Of a stretch of DNA of 64,000 bases, positions 46,580 to 55,005 are shown in pieces. Location of the stretch: contig NZ_JALUXE010000032.1 in the NCBI RefSeq assembly GCF_027019125.1, positions 56,873 through 120,872 on the forward strand, given 5' to 3'. The position numbers were made by a program, and so were the translations under genes. Source of the stretch: Roseovarius sp. GTDB taxonomy: Bacteria > Pseudomonadota > Alphaproteobacteria > Rhodobacterales > Rhodobacteraceae. The notes under the pieces were generated by a model that worked only from the letters and a program-made list of their open reading frames with translations, did no database searches and was not told where the DNA came from. Each line of letters begins with the position of its first letter. The first letter of the stretch is position 1.

Positions 46580-47005
46580 ATGCCAGCGATGATTTCATTT
46601 CGTTCTGTGGTTGACCCGTCTGACTGCGATTTTCTAGGTCACATGAACGTGTCCCGGTATTTTGCAGCCTGCTCCGATGGTGTTTTCGCAATCCAATCGG
46701 AAATGGGACTGACGGCAAATGATATGAGAGAGGGTCGACGGCTCTCTTTTGCCGTCGTCAATGCTCAAAGCGATTTTCGCGCTGAACTGTCTGCAGGTGA
46801 TGCGATAAGGTTGGAGACTTCTGTCATGGAGATTGGCTCCAAATCCATGACGTTCAGGCATCGGTTAATTAGGTCAGAAGAAGACACCCTCGCTTTCGAG
46901 ACAGTCTTTAAATGCGTACTGTTGAGCCTCGAGACGCGAAGAGCGGCGGAAATCCCTGATGATGTTCGCGAAACAGCCACACAATGGATGGAACAAGAAG
47001 CATGA
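46580..47005 (+). CDS. Acyl-CoA thioesterase-like (hotdog) protein, atypical base composition
   Basis: A 141-residue 4HBT-type hotdog protein with the catalytic-region motif SDCDFLGHMNVSRYF. It would hydrolyse a CoA thioester, substrate unknown. GGGAG lies 7 bases before the ATG. Codon use is visibly more AT-rich than in all neighbours (runs such as AATGATATGAGAGAG), and it is flanked by gene-poor DNA on both sides (46344-46579 and 47006-47191), which suggests recent transfer. Confidence 0.8.
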   Translation: MPAMISFRSVVDPSDCDFLGHMNVSRYFAACSDGVFAIQSEMGLTANDMREGRRLSFAVVNAQSDFRAELSAGDAIRLETSVMEIGSKSMTFRHRLIRSEEDTLAFETVFKCVLLSLETRRAAEIPDDVRETATQWMEQEA

Positions 47006-47191
47006 ACTTCTGAGTTATCCGTATTGCGGACCTTGCTGTGTATCGCGGCAAGTGTCCGCTTTCTCCCTCACCTTGGTCCCGAGTGCCGGACCGCCCCAGC
47101 CCTAGCACGCCTCTTGTCGGGGGAAACGTCTCGGGCCATGCTTCTGCGCGACCTCAAACCCAAAAGCCAATCAGCCCTTTCTCAACGCGTC

Positions 47192-47719
47192 TCAGTGGTT
47201 GTGCCCATGCCCATGCCCATGGTCGTGATCGTGCCCGTGGTCGTCATCCAGGCTGCCGTGGATGGCGAATTGTTCTAAGCCAGCGTCTTGCGCTTCGATC
47301 ACGCTGAAGGTTTCGCGCACGCCGGCCTCTGTCAGTTCGCGGATCACGGTGAGCAGGGTGTTGGGATTGTGATCCTCGCAGAGATCGGCCATTTGCGCCA
47401 CTTCCTCGCGCGCGACGGGGAGGGCCGCGGCGAGGTCCGGCGCGCCGTAGATGTCGACGAAATGCTGGGCGAGGGCCGTGGTGAGGGCGGCGACCTCGGC
47501 CTCTTCGACTTGGGTCACGGCGACAAAGGTCACGCGGCCAAAGGTTTCGACACCGAGCCAGCCATTGGCAAACGCCTGCCGGGCCTTGCCCGTGAGATCC
47601 GCCTCGGACCAGTTGGAAAACTCGAACCCGCCCGAGATGCACCATTCGCCGGTGCGCGCGGGGCTGTGATAGACGCGCTGATCGCTCTCGTCGAAATGGA
47701 TGGCGCGGGCGAGTTTCAT
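47192..47719 (-). CDS. DUF6505-like protein with His-rich tail
   Basis: A 175-residue protein of the DUF6505 type that accompanies formate dehydrogenase genes in Rhodobacterales (from memory; not searched). The function is unknown. The last 18 residues are almost only Asp, His and Gly (DDDHGHDHDHGHGHGHNH), a likely metal-binding tail. The start ATG 47719 has GGAG upstream and overlaps the upstream ligase-like gene by 4 bases. It is the last gene of the minus arm of the formate dehydrogenase locus. Confidence 0.8.
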   Translation of the reverse strand: MKLARAIHFDESDQRVYHSPARTGEWCISGGFEFSNWSEADLTGKARQAFANGWLGVETFGRVTFVAVTQVEEAEVAALTTALAQHFVDIYGAPDLAAALPVAREEVAQMADLCEDHNPNTLLTVIRELTEAGVRETFSVIEAQDAGLEQFAIHGSLDDDHGHDHDHGHGHGHNH

Positions 47720-48423
47720 GGTTGAGTCTCCAACAAAGTGGTGAGCGGAATGAGATGGGTGGTGTCGGGGCCGCGCAAGAGCATGCCAAAGCGCTCGTCC
47801 ACGCCCTGGAACGTGCCGGTGAGGCCATTTTGCGTGATCTCTTCGCCCATGCGCCAGGCAAGTCCGCGCCATTCGGCATGGAGCGCGCGGGGGCCTGCGT
47901 CCTCCCATGTGTTGATCCAGACGAGGCTGTGCCGCGCCCAGGCCTCTAACAATTCCACGGGGTCCACCTCGGCGCAGCCCTCGTCATATAGCGTGGTCTG
48001 GTCGGGGTGGTCGCCCGGGCGCTCGGTGATCTGCAGGAGGGGCAGGTCGAGGCCGATCACGAGCCAGTCGGGTTCGGCTTCGGGATCTGTGCCGCCTGCG
48101 GCCACGCGCAATCGCCCGCATGAGGCGCCGTTGAGGCGGATGCCGCCCGACCATTCCAGTTGCACCGCCACTTCGGGCGGGGCGAGCGCGCCAAAGGCGT
48201 TCTGAAAGCCGACACCACAGGTGGGCAGCATCACCATCGCCTCGGCCAGGGGCACTTCGGGGGCGAGGACAATGGCGGCCATCAGGTGATTGGCGGTGAC
48301 GTTATGCACGATGAGGCCCGCATCACAGCCCTCGGTGGCCAGATCGCGGGCCACATCAAAGGGATGGGTCGCGCCGGTGACGGCGCGCCCCGACATCAGG
48401 GGTGGAAAGCTGGGCGCGGTCAT
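47716..48423 (-). CDS. Biotin/lipoate-protein-ligase-like protein
   Basis: A 235-residue protein of the BPL/LplA/LipB-like fold with a C-terminal extension (DUF4444-like). The core has NHLMAAIVLAPEVPLAEAMV, WSGGIRLNGASCGRL with a GGI-like segment, and PDWLVIGLDLPL. Catalytic residues of true ligases are not confirmed. It overlaps the Mrp-type ATPase gene by ATGA and DUF6505 by 4 bases. In this locus it may handle a cofactor for formate dehydrogenase, which is an inference from position only. Confidence 0.72.
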   Translation of the reverse strand: MTAPSFPPLMSGRAVTGATHPFDVARDLATEGCDAGLIVHNVTANHLMAAIVLAPEVPLAEAMVMLPTCGVGFQNAFGALAPPEVAVQLEWSGGIRLNGASCGRLRVAAGGTDPEAEPDWLVIGLDLPLLQITERPGDHPDQTTLYDEGCAEVDPVELLEAWARHSLVWINTWEDAGPRALHAEWRGLAWRMGEEITQNGLTGTFQGVDERFGMLLRGPDTTHLIPLTTLLETQP

Positions 48424-49484
48424 GCCAGCCCGGTGCTGATGAGGCTGCGGGCCACCTCGCGGAAGGCCTGCGCCTGTGGGCTGTCGGGTTTCGAGACCAC
48501 GATGGGCGCGCCCCCGTCCGAAGCCACGCGAATGTCGAGATGGAGCGGTATTTCCGCCAAGAGCGGAACGCCCAGTTTCTCGGCCTCTGCCCGCACGCCG
48601 CCATGGCCAAAGACATGCTCTTCGTGGCCGCAGTTGGAGCAGATATGCGTGCTCATGTTCTCGATCATGCCCAGCACCGGCACATGAAGCTGGTTGAACA
48701 TGTCGATCCCCTTGCGGGCATCGAGGAGCGCCACATCCTGCGGTGTCGAGACGATGATCGCGCCATCCACCTGCGCCTTTTGCGCCAGCGTCATCTGCAC
48801 GTCGCCGGTGCCGGGCGGCAGGTCCACCAAGAGCACATCGAGCGCGCCCCATTGCACCTGCATCAGCATCTGTTGCAGCGCGCCCATGAGCATCGGGCCG
48901 CGCCAGACCACGGCCTGACCCTCGTTGGTCATGAGGCCGATGGACATCATGGTCACGCCGTGATTGCGCATCGGCAGGATGGTCTTGCCATCGGGGCTGG
49001 CGGGACGGCCCGAGACGCCCAGCATGCGCGGCTGGCTGGGACCATAGACATCGGCATCGAGGAGGCCGACGCGCCGCCCCTCCGCGGCAAGGGCACAGGC
49101 AAGATTGGCGGAAACCGTGGACTTGCCCACGCCGCCCTTGCCGGACGCGATGGCGATCAGATGGTTGACGCCGGGCACCTTCTCAGGGCCTTTCGGCTCT
49201 GCCTTGCGGGAGGGCTTGAGGTCGGGCGGTGCCTTGGACGAATGGCCGGTGAGCACGACCGAGACAGTCTCTGCCCCCGCAAGCCCCTTGACCGCCGCTT
49301 CGGCCGCGTCGCGCACCGGGGTATAGATTTGCGCCTTGGCCGGGTCGATTTCCAGCACGAAACGCACGGTGCCGCCCTCGACGGTGAGGGCGCGCATGAC
49401 ACCGGCGGCCACGATGTCCGTGCCGCTCACCGGATCGGTGATGGTCTTGAGCGTCTCGAGGACGCTCTCTCTTGTCAATGCCAC
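48420..49484 (-). CDS. Mrp/NBP35-family iron-sulfur ATPase
   Basis: A 354-residue P-loop ATPase that carries or inserts iron-sulfur clusters. The N-terminal DUF59-like segment is followed by the deviant Walker A GKGGVGKST, and the C-terminal CSNCGHEEHVFGHGG provides the CxxC cluster site. In this locus it is likely to mature the FeS-rich formate dehydrogenase subunits. It is followed by the ligase-like gene with an ATGA overlap and preceded by the DUF6494 gene 1 base away. Confidence 0.9.
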   Translation of the reverse strand: MALTRESVLETLKTITDPVSGTDIVAAGVMRALTVEGGTVRFVLEIDPAKAQIYTPVRDAAEAAVKGLAGAETVSVVLTGHSSKAPPDLKPSRKAEPKGPEKVPGVNHLIAIASGKGGVGKSTVSANLACALAAEGRRVGLLDADVYGPSQPRMLGVSGRPASPDGKTILPMRNHGVTMMSIGLMTNEGQAVVWRGPMLMGALQQMLMQVQWGALDVLLVDLPPGTGDVQMTLAQKAQVDGAIIVSTPQDVALLDARKGIDMFNQLHVPVLGMIENMSTHICSNCGHEEHVFGHGGVRAEAEKLGVPLLAEIPLHLDIRVASDGGAPIVVSKPDSPQAQAFREVARSLISTGLA

Positions 49485-49485
49485 G

Positions 49486-49680
49486 TCAGTCCTGCCCTTT
49501 GATGATGCCGGTCACGGTGTGTTCGATGTCCAGCCCCTCGACGGTCAGAACCACCTTGGCGGTGAATTCCTGCCCGGCGGTTGCCCCCTTCTTGCGCAGG
49601 CCGTCCTCGATGGCCTGTTGCGAGGTGACGCCCACCTGTTTGAGGAATTTGCGCATCGACATGTTGAAATCGTCGCTCAT
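49486..49680 (-). CDS. Small DUF6494-like protein
   Basis: A 64-residue protein, MSDDFNMSMRKFLKQVGVTS at its start, with a conserved middle QQAIEDGLRKKGA and a beta-rich end. It matches my recollection of DUF6494, found with Mrp in formate dehydrogenase loci. The function is unknown. It is the first gene of a tight minus-strand operon: the Mrp gene follows after 1 base. Confidence 0.78.
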   Translation of the reverse strand: MSDDFNMSMRKFLKQVGVTSQQAIEDGLRKKGATAGQEFTAKVVLTVEGLDIEHTVTGIIKGQD

Positions 49681-49743
49681 CGGTTTCTCCCTTTGCTGAT
49701 CTGAATGCTTGACGCCGATATAGGCGGTTTTCTAGGCTTGGGT

Positions 49744-50523
49744 ATGCGCCTGTTGATGACCCTGTGCAATCGGCTCTCCCGGACCGCGATGCTGTGGCTC
49801 GCGGTGGCCTCTTTGCTTGTTCCCAGTGTGACCCGCGCCGACGACAAGCGCTTTCGCCTGAGCGCGCCCGAGGCCTTGGTGCAGAGCGGTCTCTTGCAGT
49901 ATATCCTGCCCCGGTTCGCGCTCAAGGCCGGGATGCGCGTCGAGGTGGTGGAAGAGGGGACCGAGGCCGAGATCACTTTGGGTCACCACAAGGGCCGCCC
50001 GGTGTTCGAGGGGGCGGGCGCGGTCTGGCGCATGGGCGTGAGTGGCACGCATCCGGGGGCGGCACGGTTCGCCGACTGGCTGACATCCGAGATCGGGCAG
50101 CGCACGGTGACAAGCTATGAGGTGGGCGGTGAGGCGGCCTTTCGCCTGCCGCAAGTGGAGGCCGAGGCCGAGGCGGTCGCGGTGTTCGAGGGCGATCCCG
50201 CCCTTGGCAAGCGGGTGTCCCTGCGCGAATGCGGGCGCTGTCACGTGGTGGACCCCGCGCACCGGATGGGGGCCATCGGCTCGACCCCGTCCTTTGCCGT
50301 GCTGCGGACCTTTGCCGATTGGGATACGCGGTTCCAGAGCTTTTTCGCGTTGAAGCCGCACCCTGCCTTTACCCAAGTGACAGGGGTGACTCCGCCCTTT
50401 GCCCACCATCTGCCCTCGCCGATTGCGCCCATCGAGGTCACGCTCGAAGAGTTGGAGGCGATCATCGCCTATGTGGCGGGGTTGGCCCCCGCCGATCTGG
50501 GCGCACCGATTCAAGTTCAGTGA
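49744..50523 (+). CDS. Cytochrome c with TupA-like substrate-binding N-terminus
   Basis: A 259-residue exported protein: a signal peptide (LWLAVASLLVPSVTRADD), then about 100 residues that resemble parts of tungstate/molybdate-binding proteins (SGLLQYILPRFALKAGMRVEVVEEG, then FADWLTSEIGQRTVTSYEVGGEAAF), then a heme-c motif CGRCH (C163, C166, H167) in a short cytochrome domain. The oxyanion-binding middle is shortened. It lies between the two arms of the formate dehydrogenase locus and may join metal supply or sensing to electron transfer; this is inferred. Confidence 0.72.
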   Translation: MRLLMTLCNRLSRTAMLWLAVASLLVPSVTRADDKRFRLSAPEALVQSGLLQYILPRFALKAGMRVEVVEEGTEAEITLGHHKGRPVFEGAGAVWRMGVSGTHPGAARFADWLTSEIGQRTVTSYEVGGEAAFRLPQVEAEAEAVAVFEGDPALGKRVSLRECGRCHVVDPAHRMGAIGSTPSFAVLRTFADWDTRFQSFFALKPHPAFTQVTGVTPPFAHHLPSPIAPIEVTLEELEAIIAYVAGLAPADLGAPIQVQ

Positions 50524-52472
50524 TCCTTGCGCTTGGTCAGGTAATCCTCGGTGCGACGCACGCGCGGCCGCTGACCCAAGGCAAAGGGATTGTCGGTCGA
50601 GTTGAACTGCGCGTTGATGCGACAGCCCTCGCACATCTGGATCATGCGCGCGGCATCGGAGGAGGCGAACATCGCGTGCTTGCCCGCGAGTTTCTCGGTG
50701 ATGCGGTCAATCGTGGCCTTGGAGCCAAAGAGCGTGCCACATTCGATGCAGGCAAAGGGCTCTTCCTCGTTCAGCACCACTTGGGTCAGGGCTGAGTCGT
50801 CAAGGTTCATGCGCGGCTCCAGCGTGATCGCCTTTTCCGGGCAGATCGTCGCGCAGATGCCGCATTGCAGGCAGGCATCCTCTTGAAAGCGCAATTGCGG
50901 TTTGTCCTCGTTGTCCATCAAAGCGCCCGAGGGGCAGAGCGAGACGCAAGAGAGGCAGAGCGTGCAGGCGTCGGTATTGACCAGGACCGCGCCGTAGGGG
51001 GCGGCGGCGGGCAGAGGCAGGGTGCCGCCCGAGGGATTCAGGGATTTGGCGGCAAGGCGCGCCACCTGCCTGCGGCTGCCCATCGGCAGGACCGGGCTGG
51101 CGATGGGGGCGGGTGGCGTGGCATCGTAGAGCGCGTCGCAGAGCGCGTCGGGGTCGGCGAGGTCGAGAAGCTGCACAGTGCCTGCGCCTGACATGGCCTG
51201 TGCCAGCGGCACCTCTTGGTCGAGCGCGTCGCGTTCGGTGGTGGGGGCGAGCAGGATCGCCACATCGGCAAAGCCCGAGGCGAGCGCCGCAAGGATTTCG
51301 GCATGGCCAAAGCCCGCAAGCGCCGAAACCTCCAGCGGGATCACATTGGCGGGCAAGCCGCGCCCGTGGCGGGCGGCAAGGCGGATCATCTCGGCCCCGT
51401 GAGTGGCGTCATGCACCAACAGGCGCGGGGCGGTGCCGCCCGCCTTGCGATAGGTCTGTGCCAAAGTCTGAATCCGGCGGAATGTCATGTCGGGCGGCGG
51501 TGCGTCATAGCTGATTGCGCCGGAAGGACAGCGTGCGGCGCAGGCCCCGCAGCCCGCGCATACCATCGGATCAATGCTGACGTGATCGCCATCCGGGCTG
51601 ATCGCGCCGGTGGGACAGATATCGAGACATTTGCTGCATCCGGTCTGTTCCGCGCGGGAATGGGCGCAGATGAGCGGCTCCAGCGCGACATAGAGCGGCT
51701 TTTCGAAGGTGCCGATCATCTGGGCGGCCTGAAACACCGCGTCCGAGACCGCATGCAGGCTGCCGGGATCGGCGCGCAGGTAGCCCTCGCGCTTTTCCGG
51801 GGCGGGAAAGAGCGGCGTGCCGCCGCGCAGATCGAGCAGGACGTCGCATTGCGTCTGCCCGCCATCGCGCGGGTTCGTCCAGCTAAGTGCGCCGCGCCCG
51901 CCGGGATTGACCTGTTGCAGGGCGTCGATGCGCAGCTCGAACTGCCCGAGCGTGCCGCTGGCCTGGGTGATCCGGCCTCGGATCGCGTCGAAATCGCGGT
52001 TCTCGGGCGGATCGGTCTCATCCGTCAAAAGGACCGTCACCCCAAGGAGTGGGGCCAGTTTTTCGGCGGCAGGCAGCGCGACATCCGAGGCCCCAAGGAT
52101 CAGACACAGCCCCTCGGAAACGACATCCACGGTCTTTTGCGGTGGGGTGGGCAGGCTGGCTTCGGCCAGAAGCGCGGCCATTTTGGGTAGTTTCGAGGTC
52201 GGATCATCCGACCAACCGGCCCGATCGCGCAGGTCGATAAGGGGGGGGCTGTCCACCTCCAGATCGGCGGCCAGGTCCTCGAATATGCGGGCCTCTTGGG
52301 TGCAGCAGATAATTGCCTCGCCGGTGGCAATGGCCTTGGCTGCGGCGTCCACTTCATCGGTGCAAAGCGCACTATGCAGCCGCGAACAGCTCAGGCCGGT
52401 GGCCTTGGACAGGCCCTCTGCGTCGAGCGTCTGGGTTGCGGAACAATCGCAGAGAATCAGATGTTTAGGCAT
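50517..52472 (-). CDS. Multi-cluster ferredoxin-type protein of the formate dehydrogenase locus
   Basis: A 651-residue cytoplasmic protein with four 4Fe-4S motifs: CSKCLDICPTGAI, CAGCGACAARCPSGAI, CTLCLSCVSLCPSGAL and CLQCGICATICPEKAI, plus extra Cys pairs at the N- and C-termini (LCDCS, CIECG, CEGC). The rest is unlike known enzymes to my eye, with some similarity to HdrA-like or electron-bifurcating accessory proteins. It may pass electrons or act in assembly for formate dehydrogenase. The start ATG 52472 has GGGGT just upstream. It is divergent from DUF3305 across a 399-base control region. Confidence 0.8.
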   Translation of the reverse strand: MPKHLILCDCSATQTLDAEGLSKATGLSCSRLHSALCTDEVDAAAKAIATGEAIICCTQEARIFEDLAADLEVDSPPLIDLRDRAGWSDDPTSKLPKMAALLAEASLPTPPQKTVDVVSEGLCLILGASDVALPAAEKLAPLLGVTVLLTDETDPPENRDFDAIRGRITQASGTLGQFELRIDALQQVNPGGRGALSWTNPRDGGQTQCDVLLDLRGGTPLFPAPEKREGYLRADPGSLHAVSDAVFQAAQMIGTFEKPLYVALEPLICAHSRAEQTGCSKCLDICPTGAISPDGDHVSIDPMVCAGCGACAARCPSGAISYDAPPPDMTFRRIQTLAQTYRKAGGTAPRLLVHDATHGAEMIRLAARHGRGLPANVIPLEVSALAGFGHAEILAALASGFADVAILLAPTTERDALDQEVPLAQAMSGAGTVQLLDLADPDALCDALYDATPPAPIASPVLPMGSRRQVARLAAKSLNPSGGTLPLPAAAPYGAVLVNTDACTLCLSCVSLCPSGALMDNEDKPQLRFQEDACLQCGICATICPEKAITLEPRMNLDDSALTQVVLNEEEPFACIECGTLFGSKATIDRITEKLAGKHAMFASSDAARMIQMCEGCRINAQFNSTDNPFALGQRPRVRRTEDYLTKRKDH

Positions 52473-52871
52473 ATTTACCCCGGTGTTTGACACGTATGGG
52501 AAGCGGACCGGATCGGTCACTTTGCGCAGAGATTAGGCATGATTCGAAGCCCCCGTAAACCGCTATTCGAATCGTCTGGCCTGCGAGGATGGGCTGTTTT
52601 GGGGCGGATTTAAACCCGATTGATTCTATTTGTTTTCAGTGTCTTGTCATGCGGCGGTGCAGCATTGGAAAGGGCCGAGTGGACATTATGTCCATCGGGG
52701 CGGCTTGCGTGTTTCGGGGTGGTTCAAAATGTCCGGTTCGGACTTTATGTGGACGGTTGCACACAAAAAAGGCTTTGCGCGGTCAGGAAACCAAACCAAT
52801 CTGGCATTACGCAGCAAAGGATGCACCACCGCGTGACCTATCGCCACGAACCAAAGACGCTGGACAAGCAG
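52473..52871. promoter_or_regulatory. Control region between the formate dehydrogenase arms
   Basis: This 399-base gene-free region separates the divergent ferredoxin-type gene and DUF3305. It contains the perfect palindrome TGGACATTATGTCCA (52680-52694), a second palindrome GTCCG-GTT-CGGAC (52731-52743) with flanking AA/TT, a half-site GTGGAC (52749-52754) and a third palindrome GACCG-GAT-CGGTC (52506-52518). The first two centres are about 50 bases apart. These are candidate sites for the regulator at 61308. No convincing sigma-54 -24/-12 promoter was found. Confidence 0.6.
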
Positions 52872-53426
52872 ATGATTGTGCCTTTGGGCATTGTCGTGCG
52901 CCGCACGCCGGGCGTGACGCGCTGGGCGGCTTGGGCGTGGCGGGCGGTGGCCGTTCTTCCCGGGGCACCGCAGGCGGATTGGCGTGAATTGCGACGCGAG
53001 GGCGAGGCCGTGGATTTTCACGCGGCAACCGTGCTTCTCGATCTGCACCACACCCAGACAGAGGCATATTTGCAGGGTCTTTCGGCGCGCGTGCCATCCG
53101 TGTTCGTGATCATGCGCAACCGGCCCAATGCCGATGCAGAGCGCGCGCCCTATGAGGTGGTGCTGGTCACGGCCTCGCCATTCGAGGCGCAGGACTATGC
53201 CGACAACGGCGATGACATCGTGGAAAAGGTGCCGATGCCCGAGGGGCTGGTGGCCCTGGTCCGCGATTTTGTCGAGGCTCATCACGAGGAAGAGGTGTTT
53301 CACAAGCGTCGCCGCGACAAGCGAGCCGAAGAGCTGACGCAAGACGGGATCGGGGATGCGCGGATCGTTCAGCCGCGCGATGTCTTTGCCACGCCCGACC
53401 GGATGCGCAGGGGGAGGCTGAATTGA
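52872..53426 (+). CDS. DUF3305 protein
   Basis: A 184-residue cytoplasmic protein of the DUF3305 family (IVPLGIVVRRTPGVTRWAAWAWRAVAVLP, then TASPFEAQDYADNGDDIVEKVPMPEGLV), which accompanies formate dehydrogenase in alphaproteobacteria. The function is unknown, probably maturation. ATG 52872 was chosen (weak GGA at a suitable distance); ATG 52821 would add 17 residues but its AAAGG lies directly against the start. It overlaps DUF3306 by TTGA. Confidence 0.85.
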   Translation: MIVPLGIVVRRTPGVTRWAAWAWRAVAVLPGAPQADWRELRREGEAVDFHAATVLLDLHHTQTEAYLQGLSARVPSVFVIMRNRPNADAERAPYEVVLVTASPFEAQDYADNGDDIVEKVPMPEGLVALVRDFVEAHHEEEVFHKRRRDKRAEELTQDGIGDARIVQPRDVFATPDRMRRGRLN

Positions 53427-54034
53427 GCCGAGGTGCAGACTTCTGGTCCCGTCGTAAAGCGCGGGTCGAGGCGGAGGCGCGCGAAGAGGCGCGGCTCGAG
53501 CAAGAGCGCGCGCTTGCGGCCCGCGACGCCGAGCTTGAGGAAAAGACTGACGCGGAGTTGTGTGAGGAACTGGGTCTGCCTGATCCCGACGCGTTGCAGA
53601 TGGGCGATGATTTTCGCGCCTTCATGGACAAGGCCGTGCCCGAGCGTTTGCGGCGGCGGGCACTGCGGCGGCTCTGGGTCAGCAATCCGGTTCTGGCCAA
53701 TCTCGACGGGCTGGTCGATTACGCCGATGATTACACCGATGCCGCCATGGTCGTGCCGGACATGAAGACCACGTATCAGGTGGGCAAGGGTATGCTCGCG
53801 CATGTGCAGGAAATGGCGCGCCAGGCCGAAGCGCTGACCAAGACCCCTGAGGCGGCCGAGGTTGTGGCCGAAGCTGTGGTCGAAGAATCCGACAACGCAG
53901 AGGTTGAAGCAGAGGCCACGCAGGAGATGGCCGTTGCCGCTGTCGAGACAGATACGGCACAGGACGATACCCCGCTACCGCCGCGCCGCAGGATGCGGTT
54001 CCAATTCGATGATCAGCCCGGAGTATCCGCATGA
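53423..54034 (+). CDS. DUF3306 protein (TTG start)
   Basis: A 203-residue protein: FWSRRKARVEAEAREE at the N-terminus, a central DALQMGDDFRAFMDKAVPERLRRRALRRLWVSNPVL and an acidic C-terminal tail. DUF3306 is a partner of DUF3305 in formate dehydrogenase loci; its role is unknown. It starts with TTG at 53423 inside the DUF3305 stop (TTGA), with GGGGAGG about 6 bases before it. It ends in ATGA with the chaperone gene. Confidence 0.85.
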   Translation: MSRGADFWSRRKARVEAEAREEARLEQERALAARDAELEEKTDAELCEELGLPDPDALQMGDDFRAFMDKAVPERLRRRALRRLWVSNPVLANLDGLVDYADDYTDAAMVVPDMKTTYQVGKGMLAHVQEMARQAEALTKTPEAAEVVAEAVVEESDNAEVEAEATQEMAVAAVETDTAQDDTPLPPRRRMRFQFDDQPGVSA

Positions 54035-54660
54035 CCCAATCTGAGGCGCTCATGACCCAAGAGGCGGCCTTGCCCGAGATTGCCGCAGAGGACGCGCTGC
54101 GCGCGGATCTCTATGATTTTCTCGCGGCCATTCTGGCTCGCCCGCCGGGCGAGGCGCTCTTGGCGCAAACGGCTGCGCTGAGCGGTGATGCCACACGATT
54201 GGGCGAGGCTGTTACTGCTCTGGCCCGCGTGGCCGGGGTGAGCAAGCCTGCTGCGGTCGAGCGCGAGTTCAACGCGCTCTTTATCGGCCTGGGACGTGGC
54301 GAATTGCTGCCCTATGCGAGCTATTATCTCACCGGCTTTCTCAACGAGAAACCGTTGGCGGGGTTGCGTCGCGACATGGCCGCGCGCGGCATGACCCGCG
54401 CGCAGAATGTCTATGAGCCCGAGGACAACATCGCCTCGCTCATGGAAATGATGGCAGGGATGATCCGGGGGCGCTTTGGCAAGCCCGCGTCGCTGGTCGA
54501 ACAACAGGCGTTCTTCAGCAAGCATATCGGCCCTTGGGCCGGGCACTTTTTCACGGATTTGGAGGCTGCGCACAGCTCGGTTCTCTATGCTTCGGTCGGC
54601 GCGGTCGGTCGGGCATTCATGGAGATCGAGGCGCAGGGCTTTCGAATGAGCGGGGCGTAA
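54031..54660 (+). CDS. TorD/DmsD-family chaperone
   Basis: A 209-residue helical chaperone for Tat-exported molybdoenzymes. The family signs are YDFLAAILARPPG, FIGLGRGELLPYASYYLTGFL and EPEDNIASLMEMMAGM, the last resembling the ExPDH region. It should bind the twin-arginine signal of the catalytic subunit at 55006 and help load the Mo/W cofactor before export. It overlaps DUF3306 by 4 bases. Confidence 0.9.
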   Translation: MTQSEALMTQEAALPEIAAEDALRADLYDFLAAILARPPGEALLAQTAALSGDATRLGEAVTALARVAGVSKPAAVEREFNALFIGLGRGELLPYASYYLTGFLNEKPLAGLRRDMAARGMTRAQNVYEPEDNIASLMEMMAGMIRGRFGKPASLVEQQAFFSKHIGPWAGHFFTDLEAAHSSVLYASVGAVGRAFMEIEAQGFRMSGA

Positions 54661-54714
54661 GCCCGTATCGCAACCGGCGGAGCGATCCGTCACAACGAGG
54701 GGAGGGAGACCTTC

Positions 54715-54906
54715 ATGACCCGAAAGAACGAGGCTGGCAGCAGCCGCCGTGATTTCCTCAAACTGGCCGCCACCGGCGCGCCCGCTGTCGCGGTCGCAAC
54801 CATGGTTACGGCTGGCGACGCGCAGGCCGCAGAGCCTGACCTGACATCGGATCGGATTCAGGACACCGCGCATACCCGCGCCTATTTCGAGAGCGCCCGT
54901 TTCTAG
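54715..54906 (+). CDS. Small twin-arginine signal protein of formate dehydrogenase
   Basis: A 63-residue protein: an N-terminal Tat motif SSRRDFLKLAATG with hydrophobic core and an AQAAEP cleavage site, then only about 25 residues (LTSDRIQDTAHTRAYFESARF). Tiny Tat-signal proteins of this sort sit immediately before the catalytic subunit gene in FDH3 loci. It is probably an exported accessory peptide of the enzyme. The GGGAGG ribosome site is well placed. It ends 99 bases before the catalytic gene. Confidence 0.85.
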   Translation: MTRKNEAGSSRRDFLKLAATGAPAVAVATMVTAGDAQAAEPDLTSDRIQDTAHTRAYFESARF

Positions 54907-55005
54907 GACCGGACGCCCGTCAACACTGGCACGGGGCATGTTGCCCGCAATGTCAGGGACAATCGCAGTACCCAGCCCAAGAGGGCCCAGGGAGGAGAGA
55001 GAAAC

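Noticed and set aside
47024..47278. Open frame with repeated Met/Val/Pro near the end of the DUF6505 gene
   Set aside because: It reads the His-rich tail coding DNA on the opposite strand, so the Met-Pro repeats are a frame artefact.
52800..52816. TGGCATTACGCAGC as a sigma-54 -24/-12 promoter for the formate dehydrogenase arm
   Set aside because: GG and GC are 9, not 10, bases apart, it is almost at the first possible start codon, and the local regulator lacks the GAFTGA loop.
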